Part shown: one piece after another, positions 18,911-28,892 of the stretch
How the letters are laid out: the number at the start of each line of letters is the position of its first letter
Numbering within the stretch: position 1 is the first letter of the stretch
Assembly: GCA_030693515.1 (NCBI GenBank)
Contig: JAUYAK010000017.1
Coordinates: 107,426-171,425 of the forward strand
DNA length: 64,000 bases
Reading direction: 5' to 3'
Origin: Opitutaceae bacterium
GTDB lineage: Bacteria > Verrucomicrobiota > Verrucomicrobiia > Opitutales > Opitutaceae
Made by a program: the position numbers and the translations under genes
The notes under the pieces: model-generated
Database searches by the model: none
The model's input: the letters and a program-made list of their open reading frames with translations, nothing else
What the model was told of the DNA's origin: nothing

Positions 18911-21900
18911 ATGAAAATTCCCTTGTTCGCGCTTCGTTTTCTCTTCCCCGCCCTCGTCGCCGTCGGCGCAGTATGTTCCGCGCAGACTACCCCCACCGCC
19001 ACCGGCTCGATCGCCGGCCGGGTGTTGGGCGCCGGCAGCGATAGTTTTCTGGAGCGCGTGCGCGTCACGGTCGATGGCACCTCGCTCGAAACCTTCACCG
19101 ATGCCGGCGGTGAATACCGCCTCGACGGCGTGCCGGTCGGCACGGCACAGGTGAAGCTGTTTTACACCGGCATGGCGCCGCACACCGCCGCGGTCAAGGT
19201 GGCCGCCGCGCAGACCGCGCAGCACGACGTGACTCTGTCCGCGGCCGGGCCGGGCGGCGCGAGAAGCGACGTCGTAAAGCTAGACCAGTTCGTCGTCGCC
19301 ACCTCGAAGGAGATGGAAGCCTCCGCCATCGCGATCAACGAGCAGCGCTTCGCCTCCAACCTCAAGACCGTCGTGGCGACCGACGAATTCGGCACCGTGG
19401 CCGAGGGGCACGTGGGCGAATTCCTAAAATTCCTGCCCGGTGTCACGATGGACTATGCCGGCGGCAACGCCCGCGAAATTTCCATCAACGGCGCCCCGGC
19501 CGACAACGTGCCCGTCACGCTCGACGGCTTCAGCCTCGCCACCGCGATCAGCGGCATCTCCCGCGCCTCCGCCGTCGACATGGTCTCGATCAACGGCATC
19601 TCGCGCGTCGAGGTCTCGTTCTCCCCGACGCCCGACACCTCCGGGGCCGCGCTCGCCGGCTCAGTGAACATGATTCCGCGAAGCGCGTTCGAGCGCTCGC
19701 GCCCGGTCTTCAACGGCAGCGTCTACGTGATGATGCGCGACCATCGCAAGGATCTGCGCGCCACTCCCGTCCCGCGCGAGAAGCGCACCAGCAAGGTTTA
19801 CCCCGGCTTCGATTTCTCCTGGGTCGTGCCGGTGAACAAGCGCTTTGGCTTCACCGTGTCGGCCGGCCGCACCCGCCAGTTCGCCGGCCAGGATCAGGTC
19901 ACCAACACCTGGCGCGGCGGCGGCACCGCGACCAATGGCACCACCTTCCCACACACCACGCCGGACCGGCCCTACCTCTCCACCTTTGCCGTGCGCGGCG
20001 GCGGCAAGGAAACGACGCGCAACTCCCTGTCCGCGTCCCTCGACTTCAAGTTCGCGCGCTACGATACGATCTCGTTTTCGATCCAGGCCTCCCGGTTCGA
20101 GGAGGATTTCCTCAGCCAGACGCTCACCTTCAATGTCGGCGGGGTGCAGCCTGGAAATTTCACCACCACCTCGACCCGTGGCACGGCGAACCTGGGCGAC
20201 TTGGTCATGGGCAACGCCGGTGGCTACCGCATCAACGAGACCTACATGCCCACGCTCCGTTGGCGGCACGACGGACCGGTCTGGAAGAGCGAGGCCGGCG
20301 TCGGCTATTCCCGCGCCCACTACACCGGCGGCGACATCAACCGCGGCTACTTTACGAACGCCAGCGCCCGGCGCACCGGCGTGACGGTCACGTTCGACGA
20401 CATCTTCTACCTGCGGCCCAACCGCATCTCCGTCACCCACGGGACGACCGGCGCTCCGCTCGATCCCTACAGTCTCGACAACTACGCGGTGACCAGCGGC
20501 GGGAGCGGGCAGCCCGATAACAACGACCAGCAGCGCACCGCTTTCGCCAACGTGCGGCGCGATTTCCACTGGCGCATGCCGTTCACGCTGAAGGCCGGCC
20601 TCGACCGCCGCCAGGCCGTGCGCGATCTCCGCGCCGACAACAACCGCACCTACACCTTCGTCGGTCAGGACGGCCGCACCAGCACGACGCCTGTGGGCAG
20701 CGACGACGGCGCCGCTCCGTTCTGGACCCCCGAACTCTCCGAGCGTCCGCACACCTACGGTTTCCCGAGAATTCAATGGATCGGCACCGGCAGGCTCCTG
20801 AACCACTACGTGGCCAACCCCACCCACTTCACCATCGACGAAAACGCCCGTTACCGCGCCGGCGTCACCAACTCCAAACACATCGAAGAGGCGGTCTCCT
20901 CCGCGTATCTGCGCGGCGATCTCGCGCTGTTCGAACGGCGGCTCAAGCTCGTGGGCGGTCTCCGCGCGGAGCAGACCAACATCGAGGCCGAAGGCCCCCT
21001 CACCGACGCGACCCGCAACTACCAGCGCGACGCCAGCGGCCGGGTCATCACCGTCGCGAGCCCGACGCCCGCCGATCCCAACCGCCGCACGCCCGTTCTC
21101 ATTTACCCCACGACGAACGCCCTCGCGGTTTCCCAGCTCACGTTTCTGCAGCGCGGCACTCACGTCGAAAAGGAATACCTCCGGCTTTTCCCCAGCCTCA
21201 ACGCCTCCTTCAACGTCCGGGAAAACCTCATCCTCCGCGGCGCGCGCTACTCCTCCGTCGGCCGGCCCAGCCTCAACCAATATGCCGGCGGCCTCACGCT
21301 GCCCGATCCCGACAGCGATCCGACGAGCCCCGCAAACCGCATCATCGTCAACAACGCCGGCATCAAGGCGTGGAGCGCGGAGACGACCAACGCGCGCCTC
21401 GAATATTACTTCGCCGGCGTCGGCCAGATTTCGGTCGGCGCGTTCCGCCGCGACATCACCGATTTCTTCGGCGGCACCATTTTCAACGCCACGCCCGCCT
21501 TCCTCGCGCTCTACGGCCTCGATCCTGCGGTCTACGATCCGTTCGACGTTTCCACCCAGGAGAATCTCACCGGCAAGGTCCGCCTCACCGGCGTCGACTT
21601 CAGCTACAAGCAGGCGCTGACCGGCCTGCCCGCGTGGGCGCGCGGCGTGCAGGTCTTCGCCAACGCCAGCGCCCAACGCGTGACGGGCGACTCGGTCGCC
21701 ACGGCCAATTTCTCCGGCTACATCCCGCGCAGCGGCAGCTGGGGCGTGAGCCTCACCCGTCCGGGCTACAACGTCCGCGTCAATTGGAACTACCGCGGCC
21801 GCCAGCGCCGAGGCATCGTCGCCACCGGCGCGAGCATCGAACCGGGCACCTACAACTGGGGCTCCAAACGCCTCTACATCGACGTCTCCGCCGAATACGC

Positions 21901-22060
21901 GCTCACCCGGCGCATCGCGTTCTTCACCAATCTGCGCAATATCAACGACGCCACTGAGGATTCCGAGATTCACGGTCCGAGCACCCCGGCGCACGCCCAA
22001 TTCCGCTCGCGCCTCGACTTCGGCTCCCTCTGGACCTTCGGCCTCAAAGGCACGTTCTGA
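18911..22060 (+). CDS. TonB-dependent receptor with carboxypeptidase-like N-terminal domain (tandem copy 2)
   Basis: 1049 residues. The start at ATG 18911 gives the signal peptide 'IPLFALRFLFPALVAVGAV'. The domain order is the same as in copy 1, and the first 120 residues are nearly the same ('TATGSIAGRVLGAGSDSFLE'), including the box 'VVKLDQFVVATSKEM' and the plug start 'AIAINEQRFASNLKTVV'. It differs mainly in the loop regions of the barrel, and it carries a 'VASPTPADPNRRTP' segment (near residue 720) that copy 1 lacks and copy 3 has. The gap to copy 1 is 53 bases. Divergent loops on a common frame suggest related but distinct ligands. Confidence 0.92.
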   Translation: MKIPLFALRFLFPALVAVGAVCSAQTTPTATGSIAGRVLGAGSDSFLERVRVTVDGTSLETFTDAGGEYRLDGVPVGTAQVKLFYTGMAPHTAAVKVAAAQTAQHDVTLSAAGPGGARSDVVKLDQFVVATSKEMEASAIAINEQRFASNLKTVVATDEFGTVAEGHVGEFLKFLPGVTMDYAGGNAREISINGAPADNVPVTLDGFSLATAISGISRASAVDMVSINGISRVEVSFSPTPDTSGAALAGSVNMIPRSAFERSRPVFNGSVYVMMRDHRKDLRATPVPREKRTSKVYPGFDFSWVVPVNKRFGFTVSAGRTRQFAGQDQVTNTWRGGGTATNGTTFPHTTPDRPYLSTFAVRGGGKETTRNSLSASLDFKFARYDTISFSIQASRFEEDFLSQTLTFNVGGVQPGNFTTTSTRGTANLGDLVMGNAGGYRINETYMPTLRWRHDGPVWKSEAGVGYSRAHYTGGDINRGYFTNASARRTGVTVTFDDIFYLRPNRISVTHGTTGAPLDPYSLDNYAVTSGGSGQPDNNDQQRTAFANVRRDFHWRMPFTLKAGLDRRQAVRDLRADNNRTYTFVGQDGRTSTTPVGSDDGAAPFWTPELSERPHTYGFPRIQWIGTGRLLNHYVANPTHFTIDENARYRAGVTNSKHIEEAVSSAYLRGDLALFERRLKLVGGLRAEQTNIEAEGPLTDATRNYQRDASGRVITVASPTPADPNRRTPVLIYPTTNALAVSQLTFLQRGTHVEKEYLRLFPSLNASFNVRENLILRGARYSSVGRPSLNQYAGGLTLPDPDSDPTSPANRIIVNNAGIKAWSAETTNARLEYYFAGVGQISVGAFRRDITDFFGGTIFNATPAFLALYGLDPAVYDPFDVSTQENLTGKVRLTGVDFSYKQALTGLPAWARGVQVFANASAQRVTGDSVATANFSGYIPRSGSWGVSLTRPGYNVRVNWNYRGRQRRGIVATGASIEPGTYNWGSKRLYIDVSAEYALTRRIAFFTNLRNINDATEDSEIHGPSTPAHAQFRSRLDFGSLWTFGLKGTF

Positions 22061-22101
22061 GCCGCATCCTCCCCACTGCTCTCCAAAGCCAAACCTCGTC
22101 C

Positions 22102-25100
22102 ATGAAAACCCACCACCTCCCCGCGCTTCTTGCGCTCCTGTTCGCCGCCGTCTCGTCCGCTTTCGCGGCCGACGCCACCGCCACGCTCACCGGCCGCGTG
22201 CAAAATGCCGCGACCGGACAATACCTCAACAACGCCCGCGTCACCATCAGGGGCACGCCCCTCGTCGCGTTCACCGACGAGACCGGCACCTACCGCCTCA
22301 CCCAGGTGCCCGCCGGCCTGGTCACACTCGAAGTCTTCTATACCGGCATGACGCCGGAGCGCATTCCGCTCTCCGTCGCCGCCGGCACCGCGCTCGAGCG
22401 CGACATCGCCCTCGCCTCCTCCTCGCCGGCCACCGCCGCGCGCGCGGGCGAGGTCGTGAAGCTCGATTCTTTTGTCACCTCCGCCTCGCGCGAGATGGAC
22501 GGCGCCGCCATCGCGATCAACGAGCAGCGCTTCGCGGCCAACATCGTCAACGTCGTCTCCGCTGACGAATTCGGCGTCGTGCCCGACGGCAACGTAGGCG
22601 AGTTCCTGAAGATGCTCCCCGGGATCACGATGGACTACCGCGGCGGCGACCCGCGAGAGATCTCGATGAACGGCGTCTCCTCGTCGAATGTGCCCGTCAC
22701 CGTAGGCGGCTTCGCGCTCGCGACCTCCGAGGTCTCCGGCTCCGGCCGCAACGTCGAGCTCAACGCGATCTCGATCAACACCCTCGCGCGCATCGAGGCC
22801 GTCTACTCGCCGACGCCCGAGACCCCCGGCTCCGCGCTCGCCGGCTCGGTCAATTTCGTGCCGCGCTCCGCCTTCGAGCGCGCGCGGCCCGTCTTCAACG
22901 GCTCCGTTTACCTCACCGCGCGTGACAGCACCCTTGAGGGTCGCACCGAGGGTCCGAGCAGCCGCAACACGCCCACGTGGAAGGTCCGCCCGGGCTTCGA
23001 GTTCTCCTGGATCGTGCCGGTCAACAAACGCTTCGGCTTCACCGTCTCCGCCGGCGGATCCACGCAATACGTCGAGGGCCCGCGCTTGGCCAACACCTGG
23101 CGCGGCGCCGGTGCTGTGACCAACGGCACCACATTCCCCGACACCACGCCCGACCGCCCCTACCGCAGCGATTTCCTCGTGCGGATCGAGTCCAAGATCG
23201 CCGACCGCACCTCCTTCGGCGCCACCGTCGATTACAAGCTCAGCCCGACCGACCGGTTCTCATTTTCGTTCCAATACGGCACCTTCCACACCGACTTCAA
23301 CCAGCGCAACCTCACCTTCTCCGTCGGTGCCACGTCGCCCGGAAATTTCTCGCCGGAGTTCACGCGCGGCAACACCGGCGCCGGCGAGATCCGCATCAAC
23401 AACGGCGGCAACCACCGCTATTCGCTCACCTTCATGCCCTCGCTCTCCTGGCGGCACGACGGCCCGATCTGGAAGATGGAGGCCGGCCTCGGCTCCTCGC
23501 ACGCGCAGAACGAATTCCGCAACCTGGACAAGGGCCGCTTCAACGCCACGCTCGCGCGCCGCACCGGCGTCACCGTCTCGTTCGCCGACAGCTTCTACCT
23601 GCGGCCGAACACCATCACCGTGACCGACGGCGCGACCGGCGCTCCCGTCGATCCGTTCAACATCGCCAGCTACGCGCTCAGCACGGCGTCCGCCAACCCG
23701 CAGCTCTCGCGCAATGTCCAGAACACCGCCTTCGCCAACGTCCGCCGCGATCTCGACCTGCGCTTTCCCCTCACGTTGAAAGCCGGACTCGATGTGCGCT
23801 CGTCGCGCAACGACAACCGCACGGAGAACCTCGCGGTCAACTTCGTCGGCCCTGACGGCCGCGCCTCGACGACGCCCCTCGGCAGCGACGACGGCGCCTC
23901 TTTCGTTTACGACAACTTCTACTACCAGCGCGCCGGCCTCTTCGGCGTGCCGCGCGTGCAGTGGGTCGCCAACGAGTCCGTGCTCGATGCCTATCGCGCG
24001 AACCCGGCGTGGTTCACCTCCGACCTGAACTCGCGCTACCGCGCCGAAGTCAACGCCTCCCGCCTCTCCCGGGAAATCATCTCCGCCGCCTACCTCCGCG
24101 CCGACGCGCAATTCCTCGACCGCCGCCTCAAGCTCACCGGCGGCGTGCGCGCCGAGCAGACCAACATCAGGGCCAGCGGCCCGCTCAGCGACCCCACGCT
24201 CAACTTCCAGCGCGACGCCTCCGGGCGCGTCGTCACCGTCGCCAGCCCGACGCCCGCCAATCCCAACGCCCGCACGCCCGCCCTCATTTTTCCCGCCACC
24301 ACCGCCAACGCGCTCGCCATCTCGCAGCTCACGCTGCTCGACCGCGCGACCAAGGTGGAAAAGGAATACCTCCGCTGGTTCCCCAGCCTCAACGCCGGCT
24401 ACAACCTGCGCGAGAATCTGATCGTCCGCGCCGCCACTTACTCCTCCGTCGGCCGGCCCTCCTTCACCCAATACTCCGGCGCTGTCACGCTGCCCAACCT
24501 CGAGGCGCCGCCCGATTCGCTGACGAACCGCATCAGCGTCAACAACGCCGGCATCAAGCCCTGGACCGCGAAGTCCACCAAGGTCACGCTCGAGTATTAT
24601 TTCGAGCGCGTCGGCCTGATCTCGGTCGGTGCGTTTCGGCGCGACATCAAAAATTTCTTCGGCGCGACGACCTTCGCCGCCACGCCCGAGTTTCTCGCGC
24701 TCTACGGACTCGACCCCGTCCTCTTCGATCCGTTCACGGTCGCGACGCAGCACAACCTCACGACATCCGTCCGCATGACCGGCATCGATGTGAACTACCG
24801 CCAAGCGCTCACCTTCCTCCCGCGCTGGGCGCGCGGCGTGCAGGTCTTCGCCAACGGCAGCGCCCAGCGCGTCATCGGCGACGCCGCCACCAACTTCAAC
24901 GGCTACATCCCGCGCACCGGCAGCTGGGGCGTCAGCCTCTCGCGGGAAAAATACAACGTCCGCATGAACTGGAACTACGTCGGCCGCCAGCGCCGCGGCG
25001 CCGTCACCGGCCGCAGCATCGAGCCGGGCACCTACACCTGGGGCAGCAAGAAAAGCTACATCGACCTCACCGGCGAATATTCGCTCACGCGCCGCCTCGC

Positions 25101-25242
25101 GCTCTTCGCAAATATGCGCAACATCAACGACCCGACCGACGACGTGGAAATCCACGGCCCCACCACCCCGGCTGCGGCGCACTTCTCCGCGCGCCAGGAA
25201 TTCGGCTCCCTCTGGACCCTCGGCCTCAAGGGCACGTTCTGA
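22102..25242 (+). CDS. TonB-dependent receptor with carboxypeptidase-like N-terminal domain (tandem copy 3)
   Basis: 1046 residues. Signal peptide 'LPALLALLFAAVSSAFAAD', carboxypeptidase-regulatory-like domain ('ATLTGRVQNAATGQYLNNAR'), box 'VVKLDSFVTSASREM', plug start 'AIAINEQRFAANIVNVVSAD', and a barrel ending 'LGLKGTF'. It is the most diverged of the three tandem receptors at the N-terminus but keeps the same C-terminal blocks ('WARGVQVFANGSAQRV', 'RMNWNYVGRQRRG'). Two sulfatases follow directly, after 58 and then 53 bases. Predicted outer-membrane importer of a sulfated oligosaccharide; the ligand is not known. Confidence 0.92.
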   Translation: MKTHHLPALLALLFAAVSSAFAADATATLTGRVQNAATGQYLNNARVTIRGTPLVAFTDETGTYRLTQVPAGLVTLEVFYTGMTPERIPLSVAAGTALERDIALASSSPATAARAGEVVKLDSFVTSASREMDGAAIAINEQRFAANIVNVVSADEFGVVPDGNVGEFLKMLPGITMDYRGGDPREISMNGVSSSNVPVTVGGFALATSEVSGSGRNVELNAISINTLARIEAVYSPTPETPGSALAGSVNFVPRSAFERARPVFNGSVYLTARDSTLEGRTEGPSSRNTPTWKVRPGFEFSWIVPVNKRFGFTVSAGGSTQYVEGPRLANTWRGAGAVTNGTTFPDTTPDRPYRSDFLVRIESKIADRTSFGATVDYKLSPTDRFSFSFQYGTFHTDFNQRNLTFSVGATSPGNFSPEFTRGNTGAGEIRINNGGNHRYSLTFMPSLSWRHDGPIWKMEAGLGSSHAQNEFRNLDKGRFNATLARRTGVTVSFADSFYLRPNTITVTDGATGAPVDPFNIASYALSTASANPQLSRNVQNTAFANVRRDLDLRFPLTLKAGLDVRSSRNDNRTENLAVNFVGPDGRASTTPLGSDDGASFVYDNFYYQRAGLFGVPRVQWVANESVLDAYRANPAWFTSDLNSRYRAEVNASRLSREIISAAYLRADAQFLDRRLKLTGGVRAEQTNIRASGPLSDPTLNFQRDASGRVVTVASPTPANPNARTPALIFPATTANALAISQLTLLDRATKVEKEYLRWFPSLNAGYNLRENLIVRAATYSSVGRPSFTQYSGAVTLPNLEAPPDSLTNRISVNNAGIKPWTAKSTKVTLEYYFERVGLISVGAFRRDIKNFFGATTFAATPEFLALYGLDPVLFDPFTVATQHNLTTSVRMTGIDVNYRQALTFLPRWARGVQVFANGSAQRVIGDAATNFNGYIPRTGSWGVSLSREKYNVRMNWNYVGRQRRGAVTGRSIEPGTYTWGSKKSYIDLTGEYSLTRRLALFANMRNINDPTDDVEIHGPTTPAAAHFSARQEFGSLWTLGLKGTF

Positions 25243-25300
25243 TTGGCCGGCCTCCACCAGCACCCATTGATTTGACCAAACCACTCGCACCCTTTCCTTC

Positions 25301-27166
25301 ATGCTACGCTTCGCCTCCCTCTTCGCCCTCCTCGCGCTCGCCGTCGGCTCGGCTTCGACCGCCGCGACCCGCCCTAACATTGTCTTCGTCATCACCGATG
25401 ACCAAGGCTACGGGGATCTCGGCTACACCGGAAACCCCGTCGTCAAGACGCCGCACATCGACCGCCTCGCGGCCCAGTCATCGCAGCTCAAGGATTACCA
25501 CGTCGCGCCGACGTGCTCGCCGACCCGCGCGGCACTGCTCACCGGCCATTGGACGAACCGCACCGGCGTGTGGCACACGATCAACGGCCGCTCCATGCTG
25601 CGCGAAAACGAAGTCACCCTCGGCCAGCTGCTCAAAGCCCACGGCTACGCAACCGGCATGTTCGGCAAATGGCATCTCGGCGATAATTACCCCTACCGCC
25701 CCGAGGACCGCGGCTTCACCGAGGTCTATCGCCACGGCGGGGGCGGCGTCGGCCAAACGCCGGACCTTTGGGACAACGCCTACTTCGACGGCAGTTATTT
25801 TCACAACGGCCGCATCGTGCCGGCCAAGGGCTTTTGCACCGACGTGTTCTTCGCCGAGGCCCAACGGTTCATCCGAGAGCAAGCCGCGGCCAAAAAGCCC
25901 TTCCTCGCCTACATCGCGCTCAACGCCCCGCACGGCCCGCTGCACGCGCCGCAAAAATACCTGGACCTCTACGCGAGCCAGCCGCCCGCCCTCGCCGCGT
26001 TCTTCGGCATGATCACCAATATCGACGACAACGTCGGCACCACCCGCGCCCTCCTGCGCGAACTTGGCATCGCCGACAACACTCTCTTCATTTTCACGAC
26101 CGATAACGGCACCGCCTCCGGCGCGAAAGTGTTTAATGCCGGCATGCGCGGCCAGAAGGGCAGCGAATATGAGGGCGGCCATCGCGTGCCCTTCCTCGCC
26201 CACTGGCCCGCCGCCGGTTGGACCAAGCCCCACGTCAACGACCTCCTCTGTCACGCCGTCGACATCGTCCCGACCCTGCTCGAAATCACCGGCGCACCGA
26301 CTCCCGCCGGCCTCAAGTTCGACGGCCGCTCCATCCGCCCCCTCCTCGAACCTGCCGGGAAAACCGCCGCCTGGCCGCACGATCGCATGCTCGTCACCGA
26401 TTCCCAACGCGTGCGCGATCCCATCAAGTGGAAGCAAACCGCCGTCATGTCCGGCCCATGGCGCCTCGTAAACGGCACGGAGCTCTACGACATCAAGGCC
26501 GACCCCGGCCAGGAGCGGAATCTCATCGCCGAGCAACCCGCGCGCGCCGCGAAGATGAACGCCTTCTACGACGCCTGGTGGGCCGAGCTCGAGCCAACCT
26601 TCACGCAGACCACCGAGATTCACCTCGGCCACCCCGCACACCCCGTCGTCACGTTGACAGGCCACGATTGGATCCAGGAAGCGCACCCACCCTGGAACCA
26701 GCGGCAAATTCGTGCTGGCGATGGCTTCGCACCCGCACCCGCGCGCGCCGCCACCGGCAAAGGCGAAAAAGCGAAGTCCGCCGAGCCTGCCGTCGCCACG
26801 GCAAAATCCGCCCACGTCGGCCACTGGGCCGTGAAGGTCGTCACCGCCGGCCGCTACGAGATCAGCCTGCGCCGCTGGCCCGTCGAAGCGAATCACCCCA
26901 TCACCGCTGCCCTGCCCCCCGGCGACAACGTCCCCGGCGCCGACGTCGCCTTCCGCGCCCGTCCCGGTATCGCGATTCCCGCTACGACCGCCACGCTGCG
27001 CCTCGATGGCCGCGACGTCGCCTCCCTGCCGGTGCGCTCCAGCGACACCGCCGTCGCGTTTACGACCACCCTCGCCGCCGGCTCGCATCAACTCGCCCCC
27101 GTCTTCCAGACCGCCGACGGCCACGAAGTCGGCGCCTATTACGCCGTCGTCACGAAACTCCCCTGA
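25301..27166 (+). CDS. Secreted sulfatase with extra C-terminal domain
   Basis: 621 residues. Signal peptide '[18 protein letters not shown]', then '[20 protein letters not shown]'. The formylglycine site is C72 in '[12 protein letters not shown]'. '[18 protein letters not shown]' and '[12 protein letters not shown]' are the other conserved blocks. The catalytic part ends near residue 440. The last ~180 residues contain a low-complexity Ala/Lys linker ('[20 protein letters not shown]') and a probable beta-sandwich ('[18 protein letters not shown]'), perhaps a carbohydrate-contact module. It closely resembles the sulfatase at 13036 around the active site. The next sulfatase starts 53 bases downstream. 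Confidence 0.92.
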   Translation: MLRFASLFALLALAVGSASTAATRPNIVFVITDDQGYGDLGYTGNPVVKTPHIDRLAAQSSQLKDYHVAPTCSPTRAALLTGHWTNRTGVWHTINGRSMLRENEVTLGQLLKAHGYATGMFGKWHLGDNYPYRPEDRGFTEVYRHGGGGVGQTPDLWDNAYFDGSYFHNGRIVPAKGFCTDVFFAEAQRFIREQAAAKKPFLAYIALNAPHGPLHAPQKYLDLYASQPPALAAFFGMITNIDDNVGTTRALLRELGIADNTLFIFTTDNGTASGAKVFNAGMRGQKGSEYEGGHRVPFLAHWPAAGWTKPHVNDLLCHAVDIVPTLLEITGAPTPAGLKFDGRSIRPLLEPAGKTAAWPHDRMLVTDSQRVRDPIKWKQTAVMSGPWRLVNGTELYDIKADPGQERNLIAEQPARAAKMNAFYDAWWAELEPTFTQTTEIHLGHPAHPVVTLTGHDWIQEAHPPWNQRQIRAGDGFAPAPARAATGKGEKAKSAEPAVATAKSAHVGHWAVKVVTAGRYEISLRRWPVEANHPITAALPPGDNVPGADVAFRARPGIAIPATTATLRLDGRDVASLPVRSSDTAVAFTTTLAAGSHQLAPVFQTADGHEVGAYYAVVTKLP

Positions 27167-27219
27167 GCGCCCGCCGCTCCTCGGCCCACCCCCTCACTTT
27201 CATCTGCACCTCCGCGACC

Positions 27220-28707
27220 ATGCGCCTCCTCCACCTTCTTCTCCCCGTCTCTTTTTCTCTCCTGCTCTCCGTCTCAGGCGTCGCCGCGTCGCGCCCCAAC
27301 ATCGTCATCCTCTACGCCGACGACATGGGCTACGGCGACCTCGCGATCCAGAATCCCGAGTCCAAGATTCGCACGCCGCATCTCGACCAGCTCGCGCGCG
27401 AGGGCCTGCGTTTCACGGATGCGCACAGCTCGTCGGGCATCTGCACCCCGAGCCGCTACGCGCTGCTCACCGGCCGCTTCCACTGGCGGAAATTCCACGG
27501 CATCGTGAACAGCTTCGGCCCGCCGTCCTTCGACGCCGAGCTCACTCTGCCCGCGATGTTGCAACAAAAGGGCTACCGCACCGCCTGCATCGGCAAATGG
27601 CACCTCGGCTGGAATTGGAACGCCATCATGCGCCCCGGCGCCAAGCCCGACCCCAAGACCGGCCATGCCCCCGCCGATTTCGACTGGACGAAACCCATCC
27701 CCGGCGGCCCGCGCGACCGCGGCTTCGATTACTACTTCGGCGACGACGTCCCGAATTTTCCGCCCTACGCGTGGTTCGAAAACGACCGCGTGATCACCAC
27801 GCCCACCGTGCCGCTCACGATTACGCCAAAAACCGCCGAGGGCAATTGGGAGGCCAGGCCCGGTCCGATGGTGGCCGACTGGGATTTTCACGCCGTGATG
27901 CCGCGGATCACCGAACGCGCCGTCGCCTGGATCGGCGAGCAGCGCGGCCGCCCGGAGCCGTTTTTCCTCTACGTGCCCTTCACCTCGCCCCACGCGCCCA
28001 TCGTGCCGACGCCAGAGTTCGCCGGTAAATCCAAAGCCGGCGGCTACGGCGACTTTGTTGAGCAGACGGACGACACCGTCGGCCGCATCCTCGCCGCGCT
28101 CAAGGCCCACGGCTTCGCTGAAAACACCCTCGTCATCTTTTCCGCCGACAACGGCGCCGAGCACTATGCCTACGCCCGCATCCAGAATTTCGACCACCGC
28201 AGCTCCGGCCCGCTGCGCGGTCTGAAACGCGACCTGTGGGAAGGCGGCCACCGCGTGCCCTTCATCGTGCGCTGGCCCGGCATCGTCCCGAAGAACGAAA
28301 CCACGGACGCGCTCGTGAGCCAGGTCGACCTCATGGCGACCTTCGCCTCGATCACCGGGTTCAAGCTTCCCGCCGGCAGCGCCGAGGACAGCCACGACTT
28401 GCTCGCAGTCTGGAAATCCCGCGCCCCGAGTCCCCGCCACACGATTGTCCACAACACCAACGCCAACGGCTACGCCGTGCGCCACCAGCAGTGGCTCTTC
28501 GTCGCGACCAAAACCGGCGCCATCTCCAAAGTCCCCGCGTGGTTTGACCCCGCCAACCACTACCCCCCGCACGACCAGCCCGGCGAACTCTTCGACCTCA
28601 GCCGCGACCTCGCCCAACGCGACAACCTCTACGCGCAACAACCGGAAAAGGTGGCCGAACTCCGCGCCCTCCTCGAAACCGTGCGCCAGCGCGGGCAGGT
28701 CAGATAA
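27220..28707 (+). CDS. Secreted sulfatase (formylglycine type)
   Basis: 495 residues. The ATG at 27220 is chosen because it begins a signal peptide ('[16 protein letters not shown]'); upstream in-frame codons overlap the previous gene. Conserved blocks: '[20 protein letters not shown]', C75 in '[12 protein letters not shown]', 'GKWHLGWNW', '[12 protein letters not shown]'. The phrase '[15 protein letters not shown]' and the long insert with '[17 protein letters not shown]' are typical of arylsulfatase-A-like enzymes with about 500 residues. It is probably the last gene of the main operon: a 185-base gap with a possible terminator follows. Confidence 0.92.
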   Translation: MRLLHLLLPVSFSLLLSVSGVAASRPNIVILYADDMGYGDLAIQNPESKIRTPHLDQLAREGLRFTDAHSSSGICTPSRYALLTGRFHWRKFHGIVNSFGPPSFDAELTLPAMLQQKGYRTACIGKWHLGWNWNAIMRPGAKPDPKTGHAPADFDWTKPIPGGPRDRGFDYYFGDDVPNFPPYAWFENDRVITTPTVPLTITPKTAEGNWEARPGPMVADWDFHAVMPRITERAVAWIGEQRGRPEPFFLYVPFTSPHAPIVPTPEFAGKSKAGGYGDFVEQTDDTVGRILAALKAHGFAENTLVIFSADNGAEHYAYARIQNFDHRSSGPLRGLKRDLWEGGHRVPFIVRWPGIVPKNETTDALVSQVDLMATFASITGFKLPAGSAEDSHDLLAVWKSRAPSPRHTIVHNTNANGYAVRHQQWLFVATKTGAISKVPAWFDPANHYPPHDQPGELFDLSRDLAQRDNLYAQQPEKVAELRALLETVRQRGQVR

Positions 28708-28815
28708 GCGGGACGACGCGCCACCCGCGCGCCCACGCTCCACGAGCCACCTCGAACGAGGTCGGACCCGCATCCGGGCGTCCCACCCTCGCGCTCAAGG
28801 CCAACCTGTCGCAAC

Positions 28816-28842
28816 ACGGCAAGATGCCGTTATTCTTCTTTG
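28816..28842 (+). terminator. Possible rho-independent terminator after the sulfatase/receptor run
   Basis: A 6-bp stem (28816-28821 pairing with 28825-28830, three-base loop) is followed by the pyrimidine/T-rich run TATTCTTCTTTG. The stem is short for a strong terminator. It lies 108 bases after the stop of the sulfatase at 27220 and 63 bases before the next start, in the longest gap of the locus. Confidence 0.35.
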
Positions 28843-28892
28843 CCCTTCGCGTGTTCCCTCGGCTCCCTAGTGGCACCTTTCTCACCTCTGTC

